A stretch of 64,000 nt of DNA. Origin: Neodiprion pinetum. Its lineage: Eukaryota; Arthropoda; Insecta; Hymenoptera; Diprionidae. The stretch is taken from NCBI RefSeq assembly GCF_021155775.2, contig NC_060232.1, forward strand, positions 37,817,089 to 37,881,088, read 5' to 3'. Below the pieces are notes generated by a model. The model did no database searches. It was not told the origin of the DNA and was given only the letters and a program-made list of their open reading frames with translations. The first letter of the stretch is position 1. Each line of letters starts with the position of its first letter. This document shows positions 39,083 through 51,200 of this stretch, piece after piece. Both the position numbers and the translations under genes were made by a program.

Positions 39083-40609
39083 AGAAACGCAACAAGAAAC
39101 GAATTCTTGTCCCCGGCAGGGACTTGGAGGGTTCCTGATCCTGCACCAAAATCGGGAAGGACGAAGGTCGAAGGTCCTGTGGCCGCTTTGTCGACTGTTT
39201 GCCTCCCACCCTCCCATCCTAAGTGATGCGGAAGCAGAAGTCGGACCCCGAATTTCGCCCCCTAATTGCGATCGATGGGTGTCCTCGGTTCCTGTCTTTT
39301 GTCATTCCCGTGAAATCGCTCAGAAAATTATATCCCCTTCCTTCTTTACATCCCGATCTTGATTTACGACCCGAGCGTGGCTCCGACTTCGTTATCTCGT
39401 TAGGTATGAAAATTCTTCACCCCCTTGCCGAATGAGGCAACGGTATTTGGGGGGAGAAAATAAAATGAAAAATTTCACATACGAGTACCGAACAATCCAG
39501 AAACAATAACACACGCAAAAATATCTCATTTGACATGTAATTTAATTTATTTTGAAGAAAACAAATCGCGTTTCATGTCTTTCTAAAACAGAGAAAAATC
39601 TTGTACAGAAAACTGTCATTTTCGTAAATAACTAACAATAAGGGAATGACTGGGCTAGTTTTTCTCAAAATCAAGCCAAAGCGATGCGCGAAGTTTTATC
39701 TAAATTAATCGATCCGTTTTCAAGTTATCGTCGAATGAAATATTTGTCAGTTTTTCGAGTATATAACTCAAGAATGGCGAAACGAATTTTTCTCAAAGTC
39801 CGATCAGTTCCAAATTAATAATAGATCGCAAAAATCCGTAAACTCGTTCTCGTCGATCTCGAAACGTGAAAAAGACCGAGTAAAAATTCATATTTTCACT
39901 TTCAAGTCTCGTGCAATAACTTTCTCTGATAACAAAAGTTGACGAGAAGTCGAACGGCGTCGTCGAAATGTTTTTTAAATTATCTTTCGAGTTCCAAAAA
40001 TTTTCCGATCGATCAACGATCCGTTTGACCTGCGACATATTCGCGTAAATAACAGCGACACTAATCGCGGATTTCTCTGGGAAAGGTTAAAATAATCTGA
40101 GTGCAAAAACGCCTAGTTTTTTTCTTCCTAATTTCTACGAGCCGGGCGTATTTTGCTCCTTCTAACCTCCCGAGTGTCGCGCATTTTGCTACGATTTAAC
40201 GATTTGGCGATTCTTAATTATTTGCGGAAGGATTGCGGTCGGGATTCTCACCGGCGGTTGGCTGAAGCCACGCCGCTAGTTCGGCACGGTTGCCAGGGCG
40301 GCGGATCGATCTCTTCGAAATTCCTACCCTTGCGCCGCTAACTCAAACTCCAAGAGACTACATTTATGGGACTCGAATGACTCAAGTTTCCCGAATTTGC
40401 AACTAACTTGCGGTCTTGGGCTTCGACATAGCCGAGACGAATTCCGGCCACGCGTACTTTCATTTTCTTATTTTTAACTTACCTTGTCGTATGTTTTCAG
40501 GGAAAAATGAAAGTTATTTTAATCACCCCGAAAATGAAAACTTGACTTTTTACTAGATCTCCGCGTTTCGAAGCTCGGAGAATCATCTCCGATCGTTTTC
40601 GGATCGATG
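36551..40609. other. Non-coding stretch
   Basis: No gene supported. It holds poly-A near 36643-36661, a strong acceptor-like T-tract at 38466-38482 without a good downstream donor, and adjacent TA (about 39004-39023) and GA (39054-39079) microsatellites. Confidence 0.5.
39004..39079. repeat. TA and GA microsatellites
   Basis: About 10 TA units followed 30 bp later by about 12 GA units. Confidence 0.95.
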
Positions 40610-41260
40610 TCTCTGTGTGTGTGTGTGTGTGATGAATTTTTTTGTCCGACGATATTTCGAAAACGAGTTACCGGATTTCAATGATTTTGGTATCAATCGA
40701 CGCGGGTTTTACAAACTTGGAACTGATTAGATTTCAGCTTTTATCGGTTCGGTATTTTTTCAATTATTTCAATAGCAAAATTCCAATTAATCGAATAAAA
40801 ATGATGATATATTGAGAATTCGAATGGAAATTGGAAACGTAAGGTTCTTTTGGGTCACTAATCGCGAATCTAAAGTTAGATTTGCAAAATTTTAATTTGC
40901 CGTATTCGATAAGCTGACAAAAAACTAAAAACATTTGGATTTTGATGATAATTGGTACTCGTCGGTTTGTTGGCTGGTTAATCACGAATCTGAAATGAGA
41001 TTGTTAAATCCAAAATGGCGAATTAATATCGTGGGAAAAAATCTAACGATTTTCCGATTTCGGTAGAAATTTATAAGCGGACGTTTTTTGGCTAATCGAT
41101 AACGAATTCAAGGTCTGACTTTTAAAATTTGCAACGGTGAATAGTAAAAAAATAAAACGTCACATTTTCATGTAATACGGTATCCGAGGTCGTTAAAATT
41201 GTTAACAACGAGTCTGAATTTGCAGTTCGAAATTCAAATTGGATATTGTTATTTTCTTTT
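40610..41260 (+). repeat. Diverged tandem array, about 120 bp units
   Basis: It begins with a GT microsatellite (40613-40631). The landmark AATC.CGAATCT occurs at about 40860 and 40980, with degenerate forms near 41095 and 41200. A second landmark, GATTT..GGTA.......TCG.CGG, precedes each unit. The CGAATCTGAAAT.AGATT core and the AAAATGGCG motif match the core of repeat R2 at 5040 and 43558, so the array and R2 share an ancestor. Units are well diverged, which suggests an old array. Confidence 0.6.
40613..40631. repeat. (GT)n microsatellite
   Basis: About nine GT units. Confidence 0.95.
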
Positions 41261-42931
41261 CTCTGTGAACATGGAACCTGCAGTTTGAGAACGGGAAGTT
41301 CGACGGATGGCACATGGCCAGTATAAAAGCCTCTTGTTAGATAAAGAAGTTTGGCTGGTCGAAAATCGATACGTTTTATTAATTTCGTAACGAAATTGTC
41401 TCGCATATGATATTAATTTTAAATTATAAGCAGTCAAAGATTCTGATGAAAAAAAAAATAAAAAATCTGCTACCAAACATTTTTCCCGCATTATTTCAGA
41501 GCGGCTCTTGATCATTGGGAGTCAAATTAAGACTTCAAACGTTGAATGAAATCAGACTGAGAAGATAAACCACCGAATTTTAGTTCCTTCGTTTCTCACC
41601 GATTGTTATCACCGATGAATAAAAAAAGAACAAACAAAATCATTAACAACTGGACTTAACACGGTCAGGGCTAAGCGAATTTCCGGGGTTTTTGAAAGTC
41701 CTCGGGGAATTGATGCCCGCAGAAAGAAAACGAAAGAGAGAGAGGGGGAGAGAGAGAGAGAGTTGGCACGAAACGCCGAGAGGAGTGAAAAAGGAAAGAG
41801 CGCGTCCCGCGGAAAGATTCATTGAGAAAAGGGCGCCGGAAAGTCGGCGAGGAGTTTCTTCTTGCTTTTTGGCTTCCCCGGGAGAAGTGAGCCCGATTTT
41901 TTACCCCGGAAAAATAGGGCGTTGCGCGACGTTCTTCTCTTACTCTTCTAAAAGAGAAAAAGTATATCGAGAACGATGTAAGGTCGAGGCGTACTCGTTA
42001 CGCGAGTTGCTTCGGACGTTATTTTCTGTCGCGGATTTTGAGACCGAGAGAGACGCAGCATCCGCTTTATAACAATATGCGATACCTACTCGAAGCTTCT
42101 CGTACAACCCGCCTCTTTGAGTGGGAAACCCTCGTTAAATTTTCACTCGAGGACCCGCGATCTTACATTTTATATTCCAAAATGATCTTGGAGGAGGTTT
42201 TATCGTGTCCGCGGATTATTCCGCATCAACATTCAGTGGATTTTACCTTGCCGGCAGCTTCCCAACTCCGGACGTAACAGAAAACGTGAGATGGGATATT
42301 GATTAGTGATTATGCCGGATACTCGTCTCGTAATTTCTACTCGCTTCCTGGTAATACCTGACAATCTCACCATTTTCCCAAGGTATTATATCTCTCGCCT
42401 CTTTTCTCGGAAAGTAAGATGTCCAAAGTCACTTTAAACGTTTGTGGTTTGCGATTTTTCGTTCAATTTCCATTTGTTTAGGTACGCTGTACGAAAAATT
42501 ATGAAGTCGGGAAAAAAATTTGAGATCGTGAACGAGAGCGAGATGGAGTTTAAAAGTCTTTTCTGTTTCCTTGAGGGATAAATTTCAGCAAAATGAGAAA
42601 ACTTTCCTAAAATTGATATATATATATATTTCGAGAACGTTCGGATTGTAACTAGAAAAGTCACGTAAAACTTGTAAACATCTTGACGGGGAAATTATTC
42701 TACTCGTGGAAAATTCAAGATATTTCTGAATATTTATACTTCTCGAAAAGCGTAATTGTAGAATGTAAAATTGTTTCTTAACGTCAGAGAATATTTTGTT
42801 AATTTAAAGCGCAGTTTCTAGCCGCAAAAAATTTACCAGTGGCATTATCGTACGCTGCGTTTATATCGCGACGTCGAAACCAGGAGGGTTGCATTAACAA
42901 CGAAGCAGCCCTCAAGCAGAGGAGTTTCCGG
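41261..42931. other. Non-coding stretch
   Basis: No gene supported. The frame at 41692-42072 is Arg/Glu-rich because of a GA repeat and has no recognisable domain. Confidence 0.5.
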
Positions 42932-42953
42932 GTCACGTGGGGTGACACGTGAC
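42932..42953. promoter_or_regulatory. Inverted pair of CACGTG E-boxes
   Basis: CACGTG occurs at 42934-42939 and 42946-42951, each with GT/AC extensions that make an 8 bp inverted repeat (GTCACGTG facing CACGTGAC). CACGTG is the known site of bHLH-zip factors such as USF, Max/Myc and MITF families. Regulatory function is inferred from motif density only. Confidence 0.35.
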
Positions 42954-43499
42954 GAGCTTAAAGCGTCTTCGTCTCCGTGTCGATGTTCTCTTCCTTTATT
43001 CTTACGTCAATTCCGCAATTTTATGCAGCTACCTTCTTTTTTGTTACCCCCCTTTTAATGAAAATATCAAAAAATAAAAGGACCAGAATATGGAATGTTG
43101 ACAGAAGCGAAAATTCGATTTATTATATGTTTAAAAATATATAGGGTTGGAGTATGGAAAAGTTAAAGAATAGAAAAATCAGAATACAGAATACCAAAAT
43201 GTTGAATCGTCGGAATTCGTTTCGATGAGACAGAATCGTATCGATTTTTTCCATTCATTTTTCACCTCTCTATATTTCGACTTTCTGCATTTGCCATTTT
43301 CTGTACTTGGACTTTCCGCATTTCGATTGTTTTACGAATAAGATCTTCAGCTCTTTGAAAATTCTATACTTTGATCCTTCCACCTCAAAATGTTGTTTTA
43401 TTCATCTCCCCACCGGGTTTTCAAACCGTTGTTTTTCGCCTTTCCTGACGTTCTGACTTCAACTATGGATCCCATTTGTCTTTGACCCTTTGAGTCACA
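42954..43499. other. Non-coding stretch
   Basis: Nothing gene-like. It is a loosely repetitive purine/pyrimidine sequence that superficially resembles the foldback family but does not align with it. Confidence 0.5.
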
Positions 43500-44028
43500 T
43501 ATTGTTGTACTGAGTGAAATTTTATAACAAGATGGTATTCTATAGCTTTTACGGGGTCGCTGATTACGAATCTGAAATCAGATTTTGATAATTCAAAATG
43601 GTGGATGAAATATGGTTGTCGAAAGCTTCAAATTTGATTATATATGATCAGAAAACTCTATGCAGGAGTTTTCAGGGTCGCTGATTGGATTCGCCGTGTT
43701 GAAATTTTCAAAATCTGATTTCAGATTCGTAATCAGCGACCCAAAAAGCTTACAATTTATGTAAAACATGTACATCTGTAGAGGAGTAACTTTCTCAGAA
43801 CTGAATTCTTCCTTCAATTTTCGTAATTTTTTTATCAATCAATTCGTTTCTAACAATAATAATTTACATCAAATCGCAACAATTACTCTCGAGTATCGAA
43901 AACTTGTTGGCATACTGTCAGAAATAGCGAAAAACCGCAAAGAAATATGTTTTCAAAGTTTTTTAAATATAAAAAAAATTGATACAAAATAGGTGGTAAG
44001 AATACTCACCGCTATAAGTCAAGGGATT
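43500..44028 (+). repeat. Long interspersed repeat R2, copy B
   Basis: Same orientation and order of landmarks as 5008-5612. GTCGCTGATTACGAATCTGA at 43558 is answered by its inverted form (CAGATTCGTAATCAGCGACC) just before 43742, forming a palindromic front half. The tail (AATAATAATTTACAT, GAAATAGCGAAAAACCGCAA, AAATAGGTGGTAAG) is collinear with copy A. It lacks the extra palindrome unit of copy A. It is non-coding. Confidence 0.75.
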
Positions 44029-44701
44029 AATTATGTCACGGAGCTTTTTATCTCTCGGCGAATCTTTTCATGAAATAATTTCCCTGACACGCGATGGATG
44101 TTATTACAGGCGGGGGCGAAAACCTCGTGCGAAACGTCGCATGTATTATTCACGATCGAGCTAGAATCAATTTGAACCCTGATATGCGAGCGGCGTGTCA
44201 GGACGGAGAAATCTTCCCCCTATGATGTTGCAGGATCTGACCCGGAATAATAAAACTAAAGAACCGGAGGGACTCAGTCTCATCACGAATTATCCTGAAG
44301 CCTAAACCTCATTGGCATTGGTGGGATTTGTTATGGGCTACTAAATCCCGCGGTTTAATAGAAATAAAAACACACATATTGGGGGATGAAAATTCATCCG
44401 CAAAATATAAATCGCTGAATTGTAGAGGAAAATTCTTACTCAGGGAAGCTTGTGGAACAGCCTCGTTAGTTTTGAGTCTTCCTTCGTTTTTCTAATTACA
44501 AAATTCAGTATTGGCAAACTGAATTTTTTTTCCAGTAAAAGAGAAACGCGTGTATCAAAGAAAAGAAAAAAAAAAGAAAGAGAAAAACGAGATCTAAGAA
44601 TATAAATTATTGAACAGAATTGTTAAAATCATCAGTTTCGCCCGCAGCTTTGACCCGACTAAAAAACTAATCCCTCGTGCGTTTTGCCGTCTTCTAGAGT
44701 T
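44029..44701. other. Non-coding stretch
   Basis: No gene supported. It is somewhat GC-richer around 44100-44300, with no identifiable motif. Confidence 0.5.
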
Positions 44702-44905
44702 ATACTGAGAAAACTTTCGTTTGTTATAGTAACTAGAAAAATTCAGTAAAACAGGCATCGTTAAAAAAAAAACTGTTTGAATATTGTTGGAACTACGAAA
44801 AACGAGGTACTCCTAACTTTTTTGGTTATTGCAACGCAAAATCAGTTTCTGAGGTTTACTCTACTTTTTTAGTTAAACAAGGCTTGAACGTCAAATTGGG
44901 CCGGA
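44702..44905 (-). mobile_element. Right-end copy of family R1
   Basis: It starts ATACTGAGAAAACTTTCGTT and runs through TAGTAACTAGAAAAATT, CAGGCATCGTTAAAAAA, ACGAAAAACGAGGTA and GGTTTACTCTACTTTTTTAG to AACAAGGCTTGAACGTC. This is the reverse complement of 3015-3188 almost throughout. The other end is missing or too diverged to see. Confidence 0.65.
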
Positions 44906-46039
44906 TTGATCGAGTGGTTGGTAATTTTTCCTCCGAGTATATTCCAGAGTCAAGTCGCACCCTGGCGACGAATAATGTATTCTACAGAGGTCAAGGGATG
45001 TGCTCTCGAGTCTCGATATCTGACAGGGAATTTACCCTAAGCCAACCCGGGCGGTTGCGGCGTTCCACTTGAATTTGAATTCCAACGGACCCGAGCTTCT
45101 CTCCCTGGCGAAGACGCTACCCTTTCGGGGGATCGAATCCGGCCCTGGATACACACGTATTACTGCACAACGGAAATAGGAAAGGGGTCGAAGATTATCC
45201 GCTGTGATTGGATATGGGGATCTTCTTCGTCGGGTCCGACTCCCGGACACGCGGGCAGTTGAATCCATGAAATTTCGATTCGACGGGCCGAAAATTCGCA
45301 TTTTCGGGCAAAGATTTCGGTTAGTCGAGAGTCAACGATTTTTTTGTCATATTTTTTGCACGAGCTTCTCGCGCGTTCGTAATTATTTCCCAATATTTAT
45401 GCAGGAAAAAGAATACTAAGATTATAAACAAAAGCTTAAATATATTGATCATTCAATACGTCTAAAAATTTTGCAGATTGGTTCGATTTCTGTTTACGAT
45501 TATTTTTTTTTAATGTATAGTTCGTAAAGGTGTATAGTTAATTTTTCAAGATTGCTTTAACGTCAGTTTTGACCAAAAAATATCAGCATTGAATCGATTG
45601 TTGAAGAAAAAAAAAAAAAAAAAAAAAAACTGAGTGAGCTCAAGAGACTAAAAAATGTAGGCCAATGTCTGCTGTTCGAAAACTGCAGCTACGTATCAAC
45701 AACTTCGTGATAAGTTTTTTCATCGAACATTAATTGCACCCTGCGCGTGATCAGTCATAATTCTTTCCAAAAATAAACACCGGCATTTTGGGAGAAATAA
45801 TGTAACGAGACGCAGAAAAATGAAGGACAGACGGGATTAACTTCCAAATCGGCTGACGAGAACTCCCTTCTTGAGCCCTTCGAAAAAGGAGTGGAGAACC
45901 TTCGGGCTCGCGACTCATCCGAGCTAAACTCCCCATGAATAATTGAAGAGATTTATGCAGAATTTTCGTGGAGAGTAAGATATTCCGATCCTCACTGGAC
46001 ATCCCAATTTCCGGAATAAACCCTCTCAGATTAGGACAG

Positions 46040-46079
<40 letters not shown>

Positions 46080-46875
46080 GGTAGTCCAAGAAAAAAAAAA
46101 AAAAAAAACCGGACCGATTTAAACCGTAAATAAAATTTGAGCGCGTGGTTCGATTTTGAGAAAATGTTTTTGCTCGAAATTAGAAAATTAGACTCTTCTT
46201 TTCCCGTTTGAAAATCCGAAAAATCTTTATTCCTTGCTGAGATACACGCTTTGGAAAAGTGAATTTTGAAAAAGTCACTGGTATGATGAAAAGCACGATT
46301 ACCTAATAAAAAATGTTCAACTCAGTTTCTATCTTGAATTTTCGATTCGAAATTTGATTCTCGCTTTTCAGAGCAGTTCTTCCGGATTCTTTTCACATGG
46401 CATGAAACTTTCTTTTGCAACGCTACTTTCTAGCCTTGTTACTACAAAATTTATACCGTATACTATATCACAAATATTTCGCTCAGATAGAAAAAAGCGT
46501 GAAATTTTGTGACGGGCATTTTACAGTCTCGAGTTAAAAAGTTACGCTTGGACCTGTTTTCCAGTATGTGAAGAAAAAAATAAAAGAAAATGTAGAGGGA
46601 ATGAAAAAAAAAAAAAATAAATAAAAAATTAGTAAGTTCGATCGACGGGATCAGCGACGCATTACAGAGGGTTAAAAGTCTCGGGGAAGAATTCCGGGCT
46701 GATTAGGAAGATTATTGCCTCTCGGGCGGCTTCGTCGGCTCTAACGAACTCGATTAAAGGGTGAGCTTGCATGACTCCCTCGTCGGGCCGAGATGTAACG
46801 CGTGTTCCGATCCCGGACTTGATTCGCATCGCCGCCGTTTTCTCATCCGGATTTATTGATCTATTCGAGTCGGTC
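44906..46875. other. Non-coding stretch
   Basis: No gene supported. It includes poly-A near 45607-45630 and a TA microsatellite at 46042-46076, directly followed by ACAGGGTAGTCC and a poly-A. That is a common-looking repeat edge in insect genomes, but no second end was found. Confidence 0.5.
46042..46076. repeat. (TA)n microsatellite
   Basis: About 17 TA units. Confidence 0.96.
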
Positions 46876-46885
46876 TGTCACCGAG

Positions 46886-47283
46886 GGGCGGGGTTCAAGT
46901 TCCGAATTTTAAGATTTCCGAAAGCGACTAATTCCGAATTACTCGACGGCGAAACTTGAAGCGAAGAAATCAGACTTTGAAGAAACAACAAGAGAAAATC
47001 CGAAAACAAAGAAAGATCGAAGCGGTGAAATTTCACCAAGCCAGAAATTCACGGAACTGAAAATCTTCGATCATTCGGAATTTCGATGTTTCAGATCTTG
47101 AAATTTTCTCACTTTCGTACCTTCGGAACTTTGACTTGTCGGAATTTTGTCCTTTCGAAACTTTGCACTTTCGGAACTTTGAACGTCGGGTTTCGGCCCA
47201 TTCGAAACTCTGACGTTTCGTCAAAGTTTTATCTCTTTACTTTAAGTTTCACCACTAAAAAATTCGAAATTTTAACCCTGCCC
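46886..47283 (-). mobile_element. Foldback element M3, copy 1 (398 bp)
   Basis: The left end GGGCGGGGTTCAAGTTCCGA and the right end, reverse-complemented (GGGCAGGGTTAAAATTTCGA), are terminal inverted repeats, continuing with interruptions for roughly 100 bp. Flanks TGTCACCGAG (46876-46885) and TGTCACTGAG (47284-47293) form a 10 bp duplication with one mismatch. Long TIRs with a 9-10 bp duplication recall Mutator-like elements. The interior holds the palindrome GGTGAAATTTCACC (47024-47037) and TTCGGAACTTTGA-type repeats. It has no transposase. It lies in opposite orientation to the copy at 58515. Confidence 0.8.
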
Positions 47284-47293
47284 TGTCACTGAG

Positions 47294-50200
47294 TATAAGC
47301 AGAAGATGCTTCGAGGAAGGAAAAGTAAGAGAAAAAGACGCGCCCACGCCGATGCCCGAAGTGATAATCCCTGTTCCGGATGAGCACTGACCGGTGACAA
47401 GAGCCGGGAGAAGATCGTCTAGGAAAAACTAAGACGGTTATCTCGTCACCGAAAAACGACGCGGCGGCTATGAATCATGAAAACACACCGAAGTCCCTTT
47501 CCTTTTCTGACAGTTCTACCTTTTTTCACCCTCTTTTTATTCCCGCCCCACTTTTGGACCCCTTTTCTTTCGAAGTCGCACCACTTTTTCACCCCCCGCA
47601 TACTTGGAGTTCGATTTTTCGCGAGGCGTTTGAAAGACGGAGAAAACTCTGCTCTGTTGTTTTTTTGTTTGTTTCCAACCGATCGAAAAAATGTGATTTA
47701 GAAAATCCCTGACGACATATTTTTCAAAATCATCTTACAATATGATTGTATGAAAATATTCAAGTTCAGCGCACAAATAATGAATGCAAAAAAAGTGATC
47801 GGTGTATTTTTCGGATATTTCTTCTGTTTTTAACAAAAATAAATCTTACGATTTTACGTACTTGAATAAATTTTTTCAAACGGGTTTTCTCTCTTTTTTC
47901 TACTTTTGGATTCAGAGAGCTAGGTTACAGGCGGAACTCTTCCTCGAATCCTCGTATCCTCGTCAACTTCTCTGGTTACACAGTTTTCGAAACGGACTAT
48001 TTCAAGTTCGCAGGGTCCTGGAACAAGGAGAAACACAAGTTTCTGCCCCAAACTCGGTGATTGCCATTTATCCCTCGGGTATCTAGATTCGACCAAAATT
48101 TATTCCGTCCACGTTACCCGGGGATCCTGGAAAACCGGTTAAACTTTATCCCAAATGCAATTCACTCGCTGTCAAAAACGCCCAACCATAATTCTGCCCT
48201 CCGTTTTCGTCCCTCCAATCTGTCCTCGGTTTTAGAAATTCTGGAATACAGTTTTCATTATCGCTCATTGTTTTCGAATTGCGGAATAATATCTCGAATT
48301 AACCAAATGTGCTTGAAGAAATGTTGTTTGATCGAACAAAAAAAAAAAAAATGGTGAAAACAATAATTTGCGTTATCCCGAGTGAGAGCACATTTATTTA
48401 AATCAACAATACATTTCGTTTATTCGCCATATTCGATGAATTTACAACGTAACTTACGGGCGTTGCTACTTTATCTTTCCTTCAATTTTCTCCGTTCCTT
48501 TTTTATTTATCCGTCCCGTTCACTTCGCCTAAACTTTCGCATCGCTCTTTGACGGGGGAATAAAAGAAGTTTTTTTAATCCCGGGTCAGCAGCTGCAGTT
48601 AAAAAGAAAAAGGTGGTGAAAAGTTTGGGTATAGAACGAAGGTGAGGCGAAAAATAAACCTGATAAAGTGTGTTAAAAAATGTAATCGAAAAGGTGGTCC
48701 GAAGTCGAAAAGACGGATTGTTTGTCCCTCGGCGATTTTTCCAACTTTTCAACCTGTAACCGAGTTTATTGGCCACATTTTTGGAACACCGGAACAACCC
48801 GCATAAATCTCTCCAAATATCTTCGATCCGAAATGCGATTTTTTATTCAATAGTACGTAAAAATCGCGATCATACGCTCGTTGCAATAAATTGTCACGTT
48901 CATTTAATTATTGCATAAACAAACTTGGCAGGTTTTAGTTTGCATCGATGCAGAATTGTCCATTTATTACGTTATTATAGCCCGGCTCAGAACTGAAGTT
49001 TATTTCCTTCTTTTATTTCAACCTACACAACGATTTATACCGAAAAGTGTCAGCTAATTGCGTCTATTAATCATTTTCCCGCTGGAGTAGTGCGTCCCTC
49101 GTTTGTACTCCTTATCATCATTCATCCCTCCGTTTTTCTTCTGTCGTTTAGTAGATAATGTTCTTTAATAGACGACAAATTGGCAAATGGCTCGAAGATG
49201 GGAAAACGGGAATTCTTGCCGGTATCGGAAATGTAATCTGAAATATTCGCAGTGGCGATTCGATATCCCGTTGAAATCGTTGAAACCGTTGAAACCCGAA
49301 CCCTTTTCCGTTTGTTCCTCTCGATTTTTTGAGCGTTGTTGATTTTTTATTTCTCTATTTCCCTCCTGCGTCTGTTATTTTTTCTCTCTCTACCACGTCG
49401 AGTGAAATCCTTCCGCTCCGATTTGTAAAATTCTGCAGGAAGTAATATGTAACATTTTTTCATACAATTCGTATTTTATTCGTAATTTTATTTACCCACA
49501 TGACACACTTGCTTAGAAATTTGTAGCCGTTTCAGAGATCGCGTTAATTGTATAACGGCGAACAAGAGAAACGATTGCTTTTCTACGGGTGCAGAGTTGC
49601 GGAAGAATTACCGAATGGGTTCACCCTCCGAGGAATTTTCGCTAAAATGATTATCGTCGTAATTTCGCATACTTGTTATTATATACCTATGATAATTCGG
49701 AATTCTCAAGTACATGGCTTATACCCATGTTCGTATAGTACGGACGGGTGGATTAACATTCGAATTCCCGGGTATTATATTGCCTTAGCAGTGTTTAGAG
49801 GAAAGACGGAGAGTTAGACAAAAGAGTTTAACAACCGAGCGAGTCTCACCCCAATAAATTATTTGCCATCGTAAACGGAACGGGGATGAAAAAAAAGAAA
49901 ATTGAATGCACAAATATTCTTTGAGTAAGTTTCCAACTACGTACTATTCGGTAATTTGAAAATAGAATAAATTTAATACATCGGTTTGAAAAGATGATAA
50001 GAAAAAGATTGTTCGAGGCACTGAGAAAAATATTCTCTACACTGCGTCTATCGACGTGTTGAAGAAAAATTCATTTCATCTGCAGAAGAAAAATCTTGTA
50101 ATTTTGTCAACGAATTATACAACATTGGGTAAGTATAATTGAATAAAATTAGTAAAACCTCCCTCAAACCTGAGAAAAATCGTATCGCACGTAATGTAAA

Positions 50201-51200
50201 GAATCACGCGATGAATGGGAATTCTGTTTCTGAGTGGGTGAAAAAAGCCTTTCGAGAGGCAAATTCGAAATTCGAGTTACAAACACGCTCGGCAATTATA
50301 CCGAAAACGTGAACCTGAATATAAATGGAGGGTGTAGATTGGCGCGATACGTTGTCGGCCATGATTGATAGCGGTTGAATAAATAACCGATTCATTAATC
50401 CGCTTGTAAAGCGGTACAGTAGCTGTTTCTGCAGGTGCAGGTCCGTCGTTGTTGATAATTTGTCGAGTTACAGAGATGGCGGGAAAGGGGCGTGAATTAA
50501 ACCGTGTCGACAGATTGACGAGGTGCGATTCAGCCTCTCTATGCATACGAGGTTCGTTTATTACCTCAGATTTCCCTCGACGTTGTCTCGAAGCTCTGCG
50601 GCTGTGACCTCGGAAAATGCGGCAAGACATCCTCCCCAGACGATCGCCTTCGTCTATGGTCTACGAACACTGCACGTCGTATTTATTCGTTGGGAAATGC
50701 GGCGTAATGGAACACGGAGGATCATTGTCTTTGCCACCACGACCCGTTGGAATAATGGCTCCAGTTCGCCTGCGCCTCCCTCTGGACCCCGATGCATCTC
50801 ACCCTGAATGCAGTTGCTCCGACAGTTTTCCCCCATTCATCGACCCCGACTCGCCTCGAAAAGGCGAACGTATCGTGTTGTCGGAAATATCTCAGCCTTG
50901 GAATTCGCGACTCGTCGCTAATTCACTCAGAAATGTTCCAAATTAAACGGACGTCCTGACCCTTCAGGGTTGGAAATGTAACCGCGGTTCTTTGACGTTA
51001 CAGCTGCCAGTTATGGGACTGTAGAAATCATGAGAACGGTATTTGTCTCGTTAGAAATCAACTCGATTGATTAAAGTAGCTGGCGAAGTGCAATCAGATC
51101 CTTTTGTCATTGATACTTTATATTTTCTCCATAAAATGGTCTCTTTATCCCTGAGCTTAATGCGATACGTTGCGTGTGGTGCGGAACAATTTATTCAACC
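47294..51200. other. Non-coding stretch
   Basis: No gene supported. A frame after an acceptor-like CAG at 47916 stays open but ends at a poor donor. The frame at 50617-50946 has no recognised domain. Confidence 0.45.

Noticed and set aside
40485..40545. Acceptor-like GTTTTCAG followed by a short open frame
   Set aside because: The frame stops after 14 codons, with no donor before the stop.
41692..42072. 126-codon Arg/Glu-rich frame
   Set aside because: The charge pattern comes from a GA microsatellite. No splice sites or domain support it.
43130..43480. Third foldback copy of family M3
   Set aside because: The sequence has a similar texture (TGGAA/TTCC-rich on opposite sides), but the arms do not align with each other or with M3.
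50018..50050. CACTGAGAAAAAT as another R1 end
   Set aside because: Only about 13 bases match and the following sequence does not follow any R1 copy. A nearby splice-like 43-base frame is AT-rich and unconvincing.
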